Below are positions 9,205-21,554 of a stretch of DNA of 64,000 nt, in pieces. Source of the stretch: Cornus controversa (taxonomy: Eukaryota > Streptophyta > Magnoliopsida > Cornales > Cornaceae); assembly GCA_026545225.1 (NCBI GenBank), contig CM048845.1, forward strand, positions 74,766,033 to 74,830,032. The letters are read 5' to 3'. Position 1 is the stretch's first letter; the number at the start of each line of letters is the position of its first letter. Made by a program: the position numbers and the translations under genes. Under the pieces are notes generated by a model. That model did no database searches. It had not been told where the DNA came from and worked only from the letters and a program-made list of their open reading frames with translations.

Positions 9205-12030
9205 TGTGATAATAGATTGATTCCAGATCTGATTAGAATAGCTCCGATCAAGTCTTTGCAAGAACCCAGCACACATCCCTAACAAGAGGTGTTGGTCATA
9301 CAGAACCAACCCAGTTGGATGAATCTCGTCAAAGCCTATCTCGTAGATCGGGAGTTACCAGACTCAAAAGAGGAGGCACAAAGAGTTAGAATGAACTCTG
9401 TCAAATACTCCATGATCAGCGAACACCTCTACAGAAGATCATTCTTAGGGTCGTACTTGAGATGTGTGGCCCCAGCGGAAGCAAGGGAGATACTCTCCAG
9501 GATCCATGGAGGTGTATGTGGAAATCACTCAGGGGGACGTTCACTAGCCCATAAAGTCCTTACACAAGGATATTTCTGGTCATACATGGTAAGAGAAGCC
9601 GAAGAGTATGCCAGGAAGTGTGATAAGTGCCAACGGCACGCCAATATACCACACCAGCCCCTGGAAGACCTGACAACTATGGCCAACCCCTGGTCATTCG
9701 CAAAATGGGGGATGGATCAAGTAGGGCCTCTCCCAACGGCTGCCAATAGCAAAAAATACGTACTCCTAGCCACCGACTACTTCACAAAGTGGGTTGAGGA
9801 GGAAGCGTATACAATAATCACTCAGGTTCAGGTCAAGAGCTTCATCTAAAATAATATCATCTGCCAGTTTGGGCTACCAAAATTAATTATTATGGATAAT
9901 GCCACAAACTTCGATAACCAGCCACTAGATAAGTTCTTCAGAAAGTATGGAATTAACCAGAAGTTCTTTGCCAGATCCTACCCACAGGACAATGGCTAGG
10001 CAGAGATAACTAACCGAACCACCTTCGAATGCGTGTAGAAGAAGCTGGAGAAACGTAAGGGCAGGTGATCGTGTGTTATGAGTGTATCAATTAAATTATC
10101 ACACTTCACAATAGAATGAATTCCTTACAGAATAGGGTTATCAAAAGGGGTGTTGAATCTCAGGGACTGTGGTCTGATTGAGTTGAATTGTTAGGACTAA
10201 TTCTAATTAAATTTTAAAAAAAATAAGTTGCTGATTTTTAATTCTAAATTAACTAATGAAGCAATTGAATAAAAGCAAGAAAAATTATTGAGTGTATAAA
10301 ATATAAGATAAATCTAGGGTTATTGCTTTCACCACAAACTTCACAATCAATGGTCAATTGAACTAACTATGGGGAATTATACCATGCATAAGTGATGTTG
10401 GTGGCTACAAGTTCACCTTCATCCATCAAGAAAATAACATATGATTAAGGCTAAGTCATGGACTATCTTCGATTGGCATGGACCATCTGCCTAGCTACTC
10501 TACTTTAGGCTGCAATATGGTCCATCTTCTCTAGGCATACTCTATCAAAGCTTTTAATGATAGATTGTCATTGTGTAATAATCGCTCTAATAATCACAGA
10601 AAATAAGAGAGATTGAGTTCAATAACAACAACTAAATATCTAAGACAAGATAAGAAATCATTGAAACTGAATTTATAAGACTTTTATTGTTCAATTTTAT
10701 AATAAGAATCCTCTAAACTACACAATCTATGCACGAATACAAAAATTTCCAATAATTAGAACAATCAAACCAGTGATGTTTTGTTAGGGCTACATCAAAA
10801 TCCTAGTGGATGAACTAGCCGCTCATGGTAGAAGAAGAAGCTTCAACGGTTGAAGAAGAAGACATTATCTCCATGGAAATATTGCTACGCCATGTTCTCC
10901 AACGATTCTCCACTCCAAAAGCTCTTTAAAGCTGCTACCAGCCCCCTCAATACAGCCCTAATTCATCACTTTCAATATCCAAGAGAATATGAAGAGTACC
11001 CACCTAATTATGAGACAATTAGGGTTTCCCGCAGGCCCTAATCAGGTGGGTTTTTCTGCTGACTTCTAGCCCAGATTTTTACCCATTAAAAGTTTGATTC
11101 ACAAAATTTATGTGAAATACAAAAGTGCCCAGAATCGAATTTCATTTAATTAACGTGAGAATTGAGTCAATTTGACGCTCAAAAATAAGAGTTATTGGCT
11201 GTTTTCTAAAACGGGATTGAAATTGTATTACACGCAGAATTGGATTTCAGCCCAAAAATATCCTTCAGCAGTTATAATTCTCTCGAAACTCTTTCTTGGG
11301 TTGTTTTGAATTGAAATATGACGTTGAATTGATCCACTTGATGTAGGCTTCATCTAACCATCTTACATGTTATCTTTAAAAGTCCAAAATCATGGTTTTA
11401 ACTGAAATAATCATTAAGGTCCTAAAAATATAGAAAACACTAAAACAAAGTAAAATCACAAAATAATCTATCACTAAGAGAATAAAATACACAAGTTAGG
11501 AGGCTACAATGCGTAACATTTAATGCCGATCAGCAAGTGGCTGAAAGAGCTACCCAAAGTCCTCTAGGCATACCGAACGACTCCAAGGCATCCGACCGGC
11601 GAGAATCCGTTCTGCCTGTCATACGGTTCTGAGGCTATAATACCAACCGAACTATCAACTCCGACCATCCGAACGGAAGTACTGGAAAGGGGGCAGAATG
11701 ACCGATTGCTAGAACGAAACCTGGACCTCCTAGAAAAGAAGAGGCAGGCAGCCTAAATAAGATTCATTTCCTATCAAATGATGGTCAAGAACATCTATGA
11801 CAAAAAGGTGAAACATCGAGCGTTTAAACTTGGGGACTGGGTGCTACAAAGGGTCACCGATAACACAAAGGAATGAAATGCTGGAAAATTCGCAGAAAAA
11901 TGGGAAGGCCAGTACGAAGTCACTGAGGTGATCGAAAAGGGAGCATACAGGCTTTGCAAAGTTAGCGATGCAGAAGTAATTCGCAATGAATGCAACTCAT
12001 TTAAAAAGGTACTATGTATAAATTCCAGCA
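9205..12030 (+). pseudogene. Gypsy integrase, interrupted
   Basis: The open part at 9289-9849 has the zinc-binding H-H-C-C region (HGGVCGNHSGG then CDKCQRH) and the start of the catalytic core (WGMDQVGPLP, YVLLATDYFTKWVE). After a stop at 9847, the core continues in the sequence (FGLPKLIIMDNATNF, then a stop in PQDNG-stop-AE). It is cut at about 10062 and resumes near 11530 (AYRTTPRHPTGENPF, YDKKVKHRAFKLGDWVL, KWEGQYEV, GAYRL). Several stops and the 1.45-kb insertion make it dead. Confidence 0.88.
10063..11515. mobile_element. Unclassified insertion in the Gypsy integrase
   Basis: About 1.45 kb of AT-rich DNA interrupts otherwise collinear integrase between KKLEK and KWLKELP. It has no recognised protein domain. 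An ORF at 10850-11041 has no family signature. It resembles the non-coding or LTR part of a retroelement. The ends are not clear and I could not define a target-site duplication. Confidence 0.5.
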
Positions 12031-12139
12031 TGTTTAAATTATTTTTTTCCTTTTTGACAGACTATCTTCTGATTCTCAAAAAGATAACGAAATGAATCAA
12101 TAAAGAATGAATCTTTTAAAGAAAATACATCGTTGTCAA

Positions 12140-12680
12140 AAGGAAATAGGACATGGTCCCACATCGAACAAAAGACTTTATACTTTATACTAAATAAAGT
12201 ATAGAATGGAAGTCCTACAGTCGTGGTAAGACATAGTCGCTTTATAAGCTTGAAATACACAGCAGCAATGCCTTGCCCTTTTTTTGCCTTTATTTCAAGG
12301 GCACCTTAGCCTCTAAGGCCACCATGACATATTTTGCAAGGTATGATTCCCAATTTTCTTCAAGAAATAAAGGAAAATTTATCATATAAAGAAAGTCTAG
12401 AATTTAAATACGGGCAATTCAACCCCACTATCTTTCCTGGAATGGATTCACCTTCCTTATGATTTGCCTCAAATCTAATGAGAGTTATTTTTGAGTTGGT
12501 CATTATGAATATATGTACGGACGGAATCCCACATCGGATAAAAGTCTTTGTCTGTTACTGTACAAAAAAGGAAACAAAGCCTTTAAGGGCACGGCGTGGA
12601 CATGGAACGGCTTATAACTAAAATGCGTCATTGCATGCCCACGCCTGCTTTTATGCCAACAAAAATGACCAACTTTCCAA
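12140..12680. repeat. Two-copy spacer in the Gypsy 3' region
   Basis: Two diverged units, about 12150-12310 and 12525-12680, share TCCCACATCG-A-AAAAG-CTTT, a GCTTATAA-like motif and TGCCTTGCCC/TGCATGCCCACGCC. Non-coding. Confidence 0.45.
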
Positions 12681-12685
12681 ATCAA

Positions 12686-13560
12686 GCTAAGATCTTAAAC
12701 GACTGATCGCTTATCAAAGTTAAGATCTTAAACAACTGATCGCTTAATAAAAATAGGTCATAGGCCCAAATCAAGCTAAGGTCTTAAACGACCGATCGCT
12801 AATTGAAGCTAAGGTCTAAACGGCTGATCGCTTATTAAATAAAAGAGGTCATTGGCCCAAATCAAGCTAAGGTCTTAAACGACTGATCGTTTATTGAACT
12901 TAAGGTCTTAAACGACCGATCGCTTAATGAAAATAGGTCATAGGCCCAAATCAAGCTAAGGTCTTAAACGATCGATCACTTATTGAAGCTAAGGTCTTAA
13001 ACGATCGATCGTTTAATGAAAATAGGTCATAAGCCCAAATCAAGCTAAGGTCTTAAACGACCGTTCGCTTATTGAAGCTAAGGTCTGAACGACAGATCGC
13101 TTATTAAATAAAAGAGGTCCTTGGCCCAAATCAAGCTAAAGTCTTAAACAACCGATCACTTATTGAAACTAAGGTCTTAAACGACCGATCGCTTAATAAA
13201 AATAGGTCATAGGCCCAAAGGTTTTAAACGACCGATCGCTTATTAAATAAAAGATGTCATTGGTCTAAATCAAGCTAAGGTCTTAAACGACTGATCACTT
13301 ATTGAAGGTAACGTCTGAATGACTGATCGCTTATTAAATAAAAGAGGTCTTTGGCCCAAATCAAGCTAAGGTCTTAAACGATCGATCGCTCATCAAAGGC
13401 TAAGGTCTTAAATGACTCATCGTTTATTAAAGCTAAGGTCTGAACGAATGATTGCTTAAAATAGAAAGAGACCTTGGCCCAAAATTTAGCTAAGGTCTTA
13501 AATGATTCATCACTTATCACTACTAAGGTCTACATGATCAATCGCACAAAGAAATCTCCC
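12686..13560. repeat. ~90-bp tandem array in the Tat element
   Basis: Each ~90-bp unit holds two ~33-bp submotifs (AGCTAAGGTCTTAAACGACC and GATCGCTTATTGAA) and a spacer containing AGGTCATAGGCCCAAATCA. The GGCCCAAA landmark recurs near 12763, 12854, 12943, 13033, 13123, 13212, 13353 and 13473. One shortened unit lies near 13213-13262 and the units decay towards 13560. It lies between pol and the antisense ORF, where Tat elements are known to carry satellite-like arrays. Confidence 0.85.
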
Positions 13561-13767
13561 CAGTTCAATGGAGGAAATCAAACCCATCTAGCTAAAACAA
13601 TATAAGCTCCAAAAGCAGAGCTGTAAATCCATATCTAAAGACTTGAAGCAAAAAAGTTGTATTACTCATCAAAAAAAAATGTTCATTACATATTAAAGGA
13701 CGCCAATCTACCCTTGAAGCAAAAAGCTCTCCCTGAGCATTGTAAAAAGAAAAAAAATTTGAAGAAA

Positions 13768-15735
13768 TCAATCGTGAGGAGCCGCCCCTTCTTCTTTACT
13801 GAACTCCTGATCAAAGGAATCCACAATCAAAATCCCTTGTTTTGTTGGGGACAGCACTTCCACAGGAGATTGATCAGCAGAGATGGGGGCAACTGAGGCA
13901 ATGGCCAGAGAGGCAGAAGGAATAACAGCAGAACGACGAGCAGATCTTGAGCTCTTCAAAAATTCACAAACTGGTGTTCAATTTCACCAGTAGGAGGAAT
14001 GTTGTAGTCACCAAATGAGTCAAAGGCCTGTTCGGCATCAAATTCATCCTGGTCGGCATAATCCTATTCAGCTTCAGACTTTTTTTCTTACTCAAAACCA
14101 TAACAAAAGCCATCAGCAAGCTTCTGGGTTGGGATCTGTAGAAACCTCTGATACATTTCAAGGCCCCCAGCCTTGCAAACTTGAAGCATGGCCTCAAGCC
14201 CAACAACTTTCCCCTCAGCTTCTAACGCCCTTCATTCAAAATAACCAAGTGCCTTTTACTTTCCAGCAAGGGACTTAGTCAGAGATTTCACATTCAGCTC
14301 AAAGCTTTCGACCTTTTGTCAGTTCAGACGTTCGACCTCCAGAGCTTTGCAAAGGGAGATGGTCATATATGCACCATGTACCACAGAAAATAAATCGAAT
14401 TAAAAACAAAGGCATCAGGAAAGATAAACAATTGGAAGAATTGGGTAGAACAAACCTCCATGGTATGAAGAGGTGTATTGGCAAGAAACTCATCTCTATT
14501 GGCTCCTTGCTGGTGGAGCTCATCCCTGGGAGGCCAAATCCCATGGGCAAGAGCCCCCATCACTTCACGGTCGAGGGTAGCATAGTCCCCCACCATCAGA
14601 AAGATTCATTAGACTTCTTCAAGTCTAGAATCCATTGGTCAGAAGAGCCGACGAATGGCTCATTAGTCATGTTGCTAACAGCACCAGGCAAGGTCAGGGC
14701 AAAAAAACCCTAGCCCTTCATGGCACTCACCATTAGCTTATGGCATTTGGGAGCCGAAGTAGCACCAAAGGAGACCCTCTTTTGAGGAGAAGAAGGAACA
14801 GCAGCTTTGCCTTTGTGCCCCTCAGCAAATTTTTCCATGACAGAACCAAAAGAACCCCTCCTGGTCTTGGGCACCGACAGTACTATTTCTGTGTCTGAGG
14901 CTGGATACAAATGGCAAGACTCAACGTGAGCAATGGAGGCGTTAACTCGAAGCTGCCCACAAGATACGTATTTACTCGCTGAAGGGCGAAGGCTCCACAC
15001 ATTTTCCTTCATAAAAGCAATCTATTCGTCTGCATAACAAAGAAGAACACAACAAGATTACAAAATGCGTAAACACTTAGCAAAAAAAAGAGAAAATCCT
15101 GAAAACTTGCTAGAAAAAGAAAATTGAGAAATCACAGCGTGGCCGAAAGCACTAGAAATGGGAAATTTTTGGGCCTCTCTAACACTCCAGGGCCCCTTCA
15201 CAAAAACTAATTTTTCTTTCCAAAACTTGTCAGAAATGGAAAGGCCATAACACAGTCTCCTGTCCTTACTGCTAGGGAACAGGTGGTAATGATTATCTTC
15301 TGATTTGACCTTATGAAGAGAGTAACAGAACAGAAGATCGTACAGGTTCAGGTCAAATTTATAAAGGTGATTCAAGGAAAGCATGCAAGAAATGATTCTA
15401 AAAAAATTAGGTTATAATTGGAGCGGCGCAAGCTTCAGTTAGTGCAAAGCAAAACTAAAAAAAAGATGAAGGGTAAATCCGAAGGCTTTCAGATGGAAAA
15501 TCGAGAAAAGGACTTCTCCATCCTTAACTCCTTGACCTAGTACTATAATCGAAATACAAAGGGTAACCCTCAATGGTGATCTCACTAGGGATTTTACATT
15601 CTTTTCTAACCTTATCAAAGTCAACCAATAGCCTTGTCACCGAAGCAGCAACCACACACTGGTTAGATATGACCACATCTCAAACCACCCCGGCAGGATA
15701 GGCAATCTCTGCAATAGGGTGAGAGGAACTAGACA
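13768..15735 (-). pseudogene. Antisense extra ORF of the Tat element
   Basis: Read on the minus strand from MSSSSHPIAE (15735) it gives PSEITIEGYPLYFDY, HFLHAFLESPL, then FWKEKLVFVKGPW (15058-15384 frame), a basic Ser-rich linker (14710-15012), and a C-terminal region with GLEAMLQVCKAGGLEMYQRF (around 14140-14200). This resembles the plant 'putative gypsy type transposon' family (Transposase_28, PF04195) carried antisense in Tat elements. Stops and frameshifts separate the fragments. The protein's role is not established. Confidence 0.65.
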
Positions 15736-16007
15736 TAGAAATCTCTTGGTTGTCAGAAAAAGTACGGTCGTTATCACTAGAAGATATTTTCAGAAGAAAA
15801 AAAAAAGTGAAAGCGAACGAACGGAAACTAACCTACAGCGACAAATCGACACCAAGAAAGTTAAGGAAGATGAATCTGAAAAATAAGTTAGACAGTCGTA
15901 GAAGATTTGTGGCTGAAAAAAATGACAAGTATGATCACAAAATGCAAAAGAGGAAACGTGAAGAAAGAAACTTACGTGTTTTGCATCGTCGCTAGCAGCC
16001 ATAACTG

Positions 16008-16026
16008 AATGGAATTGGGGGCAATA
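16008..16026 (+). other. Polypurine tract of the Tat element
   Basis: TGGAATTGGGGGCAATA lies directly before TGTAGGGAC. Position and G-run fit the plus-strand priming tract for the 3' LTR. Confidence 0.6.
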
Positions 16027-16500
16027 TGTAGGGACAAAATTAACACTCGGTCCAATGGGCTGAACTGATAAAAAAATGGACCAGGCCCACGTCGGCTTGA
16101 GCCCATGTATCAGCAGAAAGCCCAAAAAGGTTGGGTAGTTAGTTATCAAGGGCCTAGTCGCCCCGCCCCAAGGCTGCAAAGCCCAAATCAAAAATAGACT
16201 TACAACTCAAAAAGGAATCCAAATTCCTTAAGAGAAAAGTTATGTCAACAAAAAAATTCAAGTCCTAAAAGTATTTTAATTCCTACTTATATAAATATCC
16301 ATAAAACTATCAATGAAAAGAATCCTCGAATCCACCTCTCGCAAGATCTTTTCTCTTTCTCTAAAAATATTCTGTTCATTATTTTTGGGTATGTGCATTG
16401 AGTTGTTTGGCGATTATCAGTTGAACAATTTTATGTACCTACAGAATCCCACAGCATTCATACCAAGTACAGTTACCTTCTATGTTTTTACATTGCATTC
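16027..16500 (+). repeat. 3' LTR (start) of the Tat element
   Basis: Starts TGTAGGGACAAAATTAAC after the polypurine tract. It contains GGGCTGAACTG-type text and a probable TATA region (CTTATATAAATATCC near 16284-16298) followed by CTCTCGCAAGATCTTTTCTC. The end is uncertain. No second copy is in the window for comparison. Confidence 0.55.
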
Positions 16501-16559
16501 ATATGTCTTCTTATGGGTTTAGAATGTGTCATCAATGTTGTTTGATTGAATCATATCAA

Positions 16560-18420
16560 TAGGTAAAACTCCTAAAGAGAAAGTGTTCTACAAGGTATGT
16601 TTGATCCTATTTGAAAAATATAGATTGATTTACTACTTAATGTGATCGAATCTAGATTTAATACTCATACGCCTACATATCTCGAGGTTGCTCAAGAATC
16701 AGGTCGCTCGTAGTTTCTACTTAATGAACTAGACATATCCCTAAACAGTCTAATTAAATGAACCTCTGAATGTCTTAATGACTCTAAGGAACAAACTTAT
16801 TGGATAACTTACCTATTGTGGAAAGATTACTATTTCCCACTTGAGATCTCCTAACCTACATGGAAACTAGGGCTTGAAAAGAATGTTACCTAAATTATTG
16901 GACGCTAGAATTGGATGAGACTTAAAGGATGAAAGAAACTAAGGTTCCCTAAATATATTCTTTAACTTAGATGGAAATCGAGGGTTTCGATGGGAATTTA
17001 CTTAATTTAGATGACCTAGGATTTATTAAAATTAGGACCCAAATGGATGTGTACTTAGCTCTAGGATTTGGATGAAAACATGACTAATATTAAAAATTCT
17101 AACTTTTACTAAACTAGGATTGGAATACTTGACTACTTTAAATGACCTAATTTCTTATAAAAACTAAGACTCAAATGGAAACTTAATTACTTGGATGACC
17201 TAATCTCTTATGGAAACTAAGATTCAAATGGAAACATAATTTAGAGGGCTCCTACTTGGAAAGAGTATTTTGAGTGAAAAAGGTGTTTTTAGACTTTCTT
17301 TTGAAAAAAGATGTTTATGACCTTTAATGAGAAAAGAATTTTATTAAACTTGAATGAGTGCCTACAAATAATCTGGCGAGTTATTTTTTAAAAAGAGATA
17401 TTTTTATGTGATTTAAAAATGGAATTAGGAGAGTACCTTTTGAAAATCATGCTAAACTTAGCCTGGAGATCCTAGATTGAAAGGTCTAGAAGTAAATCCT
17501 AAGAGAAACTAATGAGTGTGGATACTCTAAAAGTTAACCTTAGGAAGAATATGATGAGAACCTAGACTTTAGTAACCTTAAGGTTCTATGTGAAGATTAT
17601 GTCCTACACTATTTTAATGAACCTAAACCTAATCTTTTTGGATGTGGATGAGATCTATGATTAAGGAAAGTATATAAAAAAAGAGGTTCTTAATGAAACC
17701 CTAAAAATGATTGTCTACTAAGGTTTTATTAAACCTATACATGTAGAGAGATCAATTGGATTGCTAGTAAACCTATGTTTAAGGCTTTCAAAGATTATGT
17801 GTCCTGAGTTGGACTCTATGACTCTTATTGAAACATATATGAACAAATATGGTGGACTTACAAACCCTAGAATTGAAATTTGAATTTCTATGACCTATGC
17901 CCAATAGATCCTATAACTAATTACTTTTAAAAAGGGATGTTTAAAAGCATTGATTTTATTTGAAAAATATTATTTTAGGAAATATGTGATTTTAGGAAGA
18001 ATGTTACTTTAGAAAAATTACTTTTTTAGGAAGGATGCTCTTTTGAAAAAAATACCTTTTAGAAAACATGGTTGTGATAACCAATGACTTTTAGGAAAGT
18101 GTTATCTTAGAAAAAAATGATTTTAGAAAGGATTTCTTTATAAAAGCATGTTTTAGAAATCTATGGGTTAGGAAAATATTTTTAAAAAATATATCATATT
18201 TATAAGATAATACCTAGGACAATATGATTTTAAAAGAAAGAATAACTTTTGAAAAGCTTTACTTTTGCAAAACATGATTTTAGAAAAAGATGATTTTTTA
18301 GAAGTGAGATGTTTTAACAAAACAATGATTTTGACATTATTTTAAGAAAAAAGGTTTTCTTTTACTTTGAAAAGATATGATTTAAAGAAATATGATGTGA
18401 TTTCTTTTGAAAAAAGTGAT
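16560..18420. repeat. Degenerate low-complexity repeat tract
   Basis: About 1.9 kb with no gene. The left part repeats motifs like GGATGACCTAATCTCTTATG and GGAAACTAAGATTCAAATGG. The right part repeats GATTTTAGAAAAA-ATG and TTTTGAAAAA. No sharp period is visible. It may be an eroded satellite or retroelement leader. Confidence 0.45.
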
Positions 18421-19025
18421 TTTGTTAACCAAAAATTGGACAGAAATTGGTTTCTAGGAATCTATTAGACTTAAACCAAAAAAACGATTTTAGACCTAAA
18501 TTGGATGACATACCACAAATTATGTTTATAATAAAAGACAATAAGTGAGTGTGTGATAAAAATATCATGGTTTTGAAACGTCTTTGAACTACCCCACTAA
18601 CACAATTGCAACGGATGTATCCAAAACAAGGGTTTGATACCCTACAAGAACTATGGAGCATAGAAAATCAATTATGGCTTAGAAGGCAATGAGGACGTCA
18701 AGAAACTACCATGCTCAAATACTTTTGAAAAATCAATTGTGTAATACAAATCACAATTTTTTTATGTTTATTAATAAATGAATGTACACACAATACGAAG
18801 ATTTGCATAAAAATAAATCTAAAAATGTCATATGGGTTCTAAGGTAGGCTAAGGAGACCCAGCCTAACCCCAACCATCTCGTATACACATGACGGCCAAC
18901 AACCACCATCATGCATACTATTTGACTACATGTCGGAGAAAGAGTGAGGGTTCATGCACACAATCATGACGCCATGCACAGAAGGACTAAAAGAAGAGAT
19001 GCAATAAAATAAATAAATAGAACTA
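18421..19025. other. Intergenic, nothing recognised
   Basis: AT-rich DNA. A 78-codon minus-strand ORF (18425-18661) has no family signature. I see no terminal repeats. Confidence 0.4.
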
Positions 19026-20745
19026 GTGTTTACAAAAAATATATGTGATCTGATATGATCCGATAACTCGATGGATTATCTGTTATTGAGATCATATTCA
19101 ATTTTGTAAGTTATCAAATATCCAATCCAATAACCAGATCCGTTAAGTGGTTTATTTTTTGTTAAAATTTGCAAAATAGATTATAAGAAAGTTAAGAGAA
19201 AGAGAGAGAAAAGCCAAAAGATATATACAATGAAAAAAGAAAATGGCATTTTCAGCTTCTCTTCTTAAATAGCAATCCTGGGCCTAGAATCTTGAAAACC
19301 CCTAATTTGAGGCTTGACATTAGAATTATCATCCTTCAGCTAGAAAGCACGGACACTCGGACAGATGTCGGACACTCCTTAAAAGTGTCCTGGAATTTTA
19401 TTTTTTAGGACACGGAGGAGACACGACAAGGACATGGATAGGACACGCGGGGGACACGGCAAGGACGCGCGAGGGACACGGCGGAATACATTTTGTAATT
19501 TTTAAAAGTGCAAAAGAACCCCTGAACTTTTCCAAAGTTACAAAAATACCCTTTTGAACTATTTTTTTGAGCATTTCAGCCCCTCATCTTCTAAAACTTG
19601 ACATCTTGACCCCTTGAAATAACTATAATGACATATATACCATTTAATATGACTATTATGCCATTTTCTCTATAAATATAGTATTTTCTAAAACAAAATT
19701 TTTTAAAAAAAAAATAGTTAGATAAAATTCCTAAATAATAAATTTAGAAACAAAAAAATAAAAAAGCCAATAGAACTTTATTTAACATAAAGCCATGTTG
19801 GTTTATTTGGTATTTTATATTTAAATTTATTTGTTTGTTATTAGAAAAATGAGTAATGTGCAAGATTCTAGTAGTGGGTTTGAATATAATGAACACCCTT
19901 TTTGAAAATACATTAATTGCTTGATAATAAATTGAAGTATTTGTGTAATTTATTCTTTTTTTATTGTTAGATTTATGGTATTGTGAATATTGGTTAACTT
20001 ATTGAATATATATTAATATGTTATTTCATAATCGTATCCTCGCCGTGTTCGTGTCCTATTTTTTTAAAATTTATCGTGTTACTGTATGTGTATCATGTCA
20101 TACCCCTGTCCGTATCCATGCTTTTTAGTCCTTGAGGCTTAGTTGCTTTCCCAGTTTTGCTTTTGCCATATGTGAAGGGCAGCCTGCTCTTATCCTTGAT
20201 GGAGAAACATAATGTTTGACAAAATATATGAATAAAAAATTTCCACTACCAATTCCCAAACAAAGATTTGGTCCATCTATTTTCTCAAACAACAAAGAAT
20301 CTCACTGGCAGAACAGCTAGAAGAATCACTGGTTCTTCACGTTTCTTTCACAGCTCGAGAATAAATTACATATTTGATTCTTAGTTAAAGGAAAAAAGTT
20401 CATTGAGAGAAAGAAAATAATTAAATAAAATGAAGAAAAACTGATATAATTAAGATTTCAAATACTTTATATGTTAAACACTATGTAACCAATATTTTTG
20501 ATTAATTTTTTCATCAACTGTATACTAATTGAATGATAGATCATATATGTATAGCATATTATATTTTGTGAAATCGGATTATTAACTGACCATAATTCAT
20601 ATTTGATTTGTTGATTTAATGAATTATCGAATTCAGATCATTAACGGATTATCGAAATAAATGTTCAATCAATATCTCAATTACTATATCGAATTCAAAT
20701 TGAAAATCTGATTTATTAACAGGTTTACTGACGTGTCAATTAAAA
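19026..20745. repeat. Dispersed CGGATTAT-rich repeat, copy 2
   Basis: Family member split by the inverted-repeat element at 19340-20128. Its left end has ATCTGATATGATCCGATAAC. Its right end (20430-20745) has GAAGAAAAACTGATATAATT, CAACTGTATACTAATTGAAT and ATCGGATTATTAACTGACCA, matching 29800-30125 block by block. Confidence 0.6.
19340..20128. mobile_element. Non-autonomous TIR transposon
   Basis: The left end reads CTAGAAAGCACGGACACTCG. The right end, read in reverse complement, is CTAAAAAGCATGGATACGGA. Each is followed inward by imperfect GGACACG-type repeats (19425-19490 and 20030-20100). The flanks carry an 8-bp near-duplication, TCCTTCAG on the left and TCCTTGAG on the right. Eight bp suggests hAT, but the TIR style is also seen in Mutator-like elements. 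The interior is AT-rich and non-coding. Confidence 0.7.
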
Positions 20746-21049
20746 AAAATAGTTGAGCATAAAAATAAATACTAACACTTTATCTGTATTTGAAATTTTA
20801 ACTTTTGGTTTTTTAGAGTACTTGTGGTTCTAATTTCAGCTTTTTACCCACAGTAAATAGTCTTCCAAACCCAAGAACCACAAGATTCTAATAAATATCA
20901 TATCCCACTACCACAAACATTAGGAAGTAGAGTCACATCTTACTAGTCCAAAAGCTATGAACACCACAAGATTTCAAATATCATATGGAAACTTTAGCAA
21001 CTAACAAAAATCAATAGAGAGCTTATGAGTAACATTAGTGAACCTATCA

Positions 21050-21550
21050 TCACTCTGTGGCCAGGATAGCCTTCTCCAATTTCTCTCCCATCCCATGGAG
21101 AGAAGACTTAATATAAGAATCCAAAAATTCCTGTGTCCACCCATCCGGAGGATAAGCGATGTAGGACCACTCGATCTGGCAGCCGCGATCATCACCACCG
21201 TTGACTGGTAATACATTGATTGTCGCAACATATGAGTTGAAGCCAACATTATTTTCCAGGACTTCATAGCTGAAGCACCGCTTGATGGGATCAATTGATA
21301 GTAACTTTTCTCTGCACCAATTGATCGTCTTCTCATCACCGCCGGATGATGATGTTACTGTGGAGGCGCAGTACCGGATAAGGCCTGGCTGTCCATGGAC
21401 CCCCTCAACTTGGTAGCTTGTATCAATACCAGGAAGCCATTTGTTTATGCTGCAAAAGTCCTCCAAGAGTGGCCACACTTGATCTGGTGTAGACCCTGTT
21501 AGCTTCACTGTGGCTTTGCCTTCCCATTTTGGCTGTGTTTCTTCTGCCAT
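21050..21550 (-). CDS. Lachrymatory-factor synthase-like SRPBCC protein (LFS2)
   Basis: A 166-residue intronless paralogue of LFS1. Shared marks at identical positions are PKWEGK (7-12), PDQVWPLLEDFCSINKWLP (22-40), PGLIRYCA (55-62) and NWCREKLLSIDP (77-88), with R59 and E81 conserved. It lacks the long Gly-rich loop of LFS1 and ends with a helix (SSLHGMGEKLEKAILATE). It belongs to the family containing, as I recall, At2g25770 and At4g32870. Small-molecule binding or isomerase/cyclase chemistry is likely, but no substrate can be read from sequence. The ATG is preceded by a CT-repeat leader and a TATA motif. Flanking sequence is duplicated at the dead copy (6663-7310). Confidence 0.92.
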   Translation of the reverse strand: MAEETQPKWEGKATVKLTGSTPDQVWPLLEDFCSINKWLPGIDTSYQVEGVHGQPGLIRYCASTVTSSSGGDEKTINWCREKLLSIDPIKRCFSYEVLENNVGFNSYVATINVLPVNGGDDRGCQIEWSYIAYPPDGWTQEFLDSYIKSSLHGMGEKLEKAILATE

Positions 21551-21552
21551 GA

Positions 21553-21554
<2 letters not shown>

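Larger units (their letters stand above)
9205..16500 (+). mobile_element. 5'-truncated Ty3/Gypsy element, Tat type
   Basis: In order: the end of the RNase H-integrase spacer, integrase (9289-10060), an unrelated insertion (10063-11515), integrase C-terminus (11530-12030), tandem repeats (12690-13560), an antisense ORF remnant (15735-13768), a polypurine tract, and the 3' LTR from 16027. A tandem-repeat 3' region plus an extra ORF in reverse orientation is known for the Tat lineage (Ogre/Retand group). The 5' LTR, gag, protease and reverse transcriptase are missing, and the LTR's right edge is not resolved. Confidence 0.8.
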
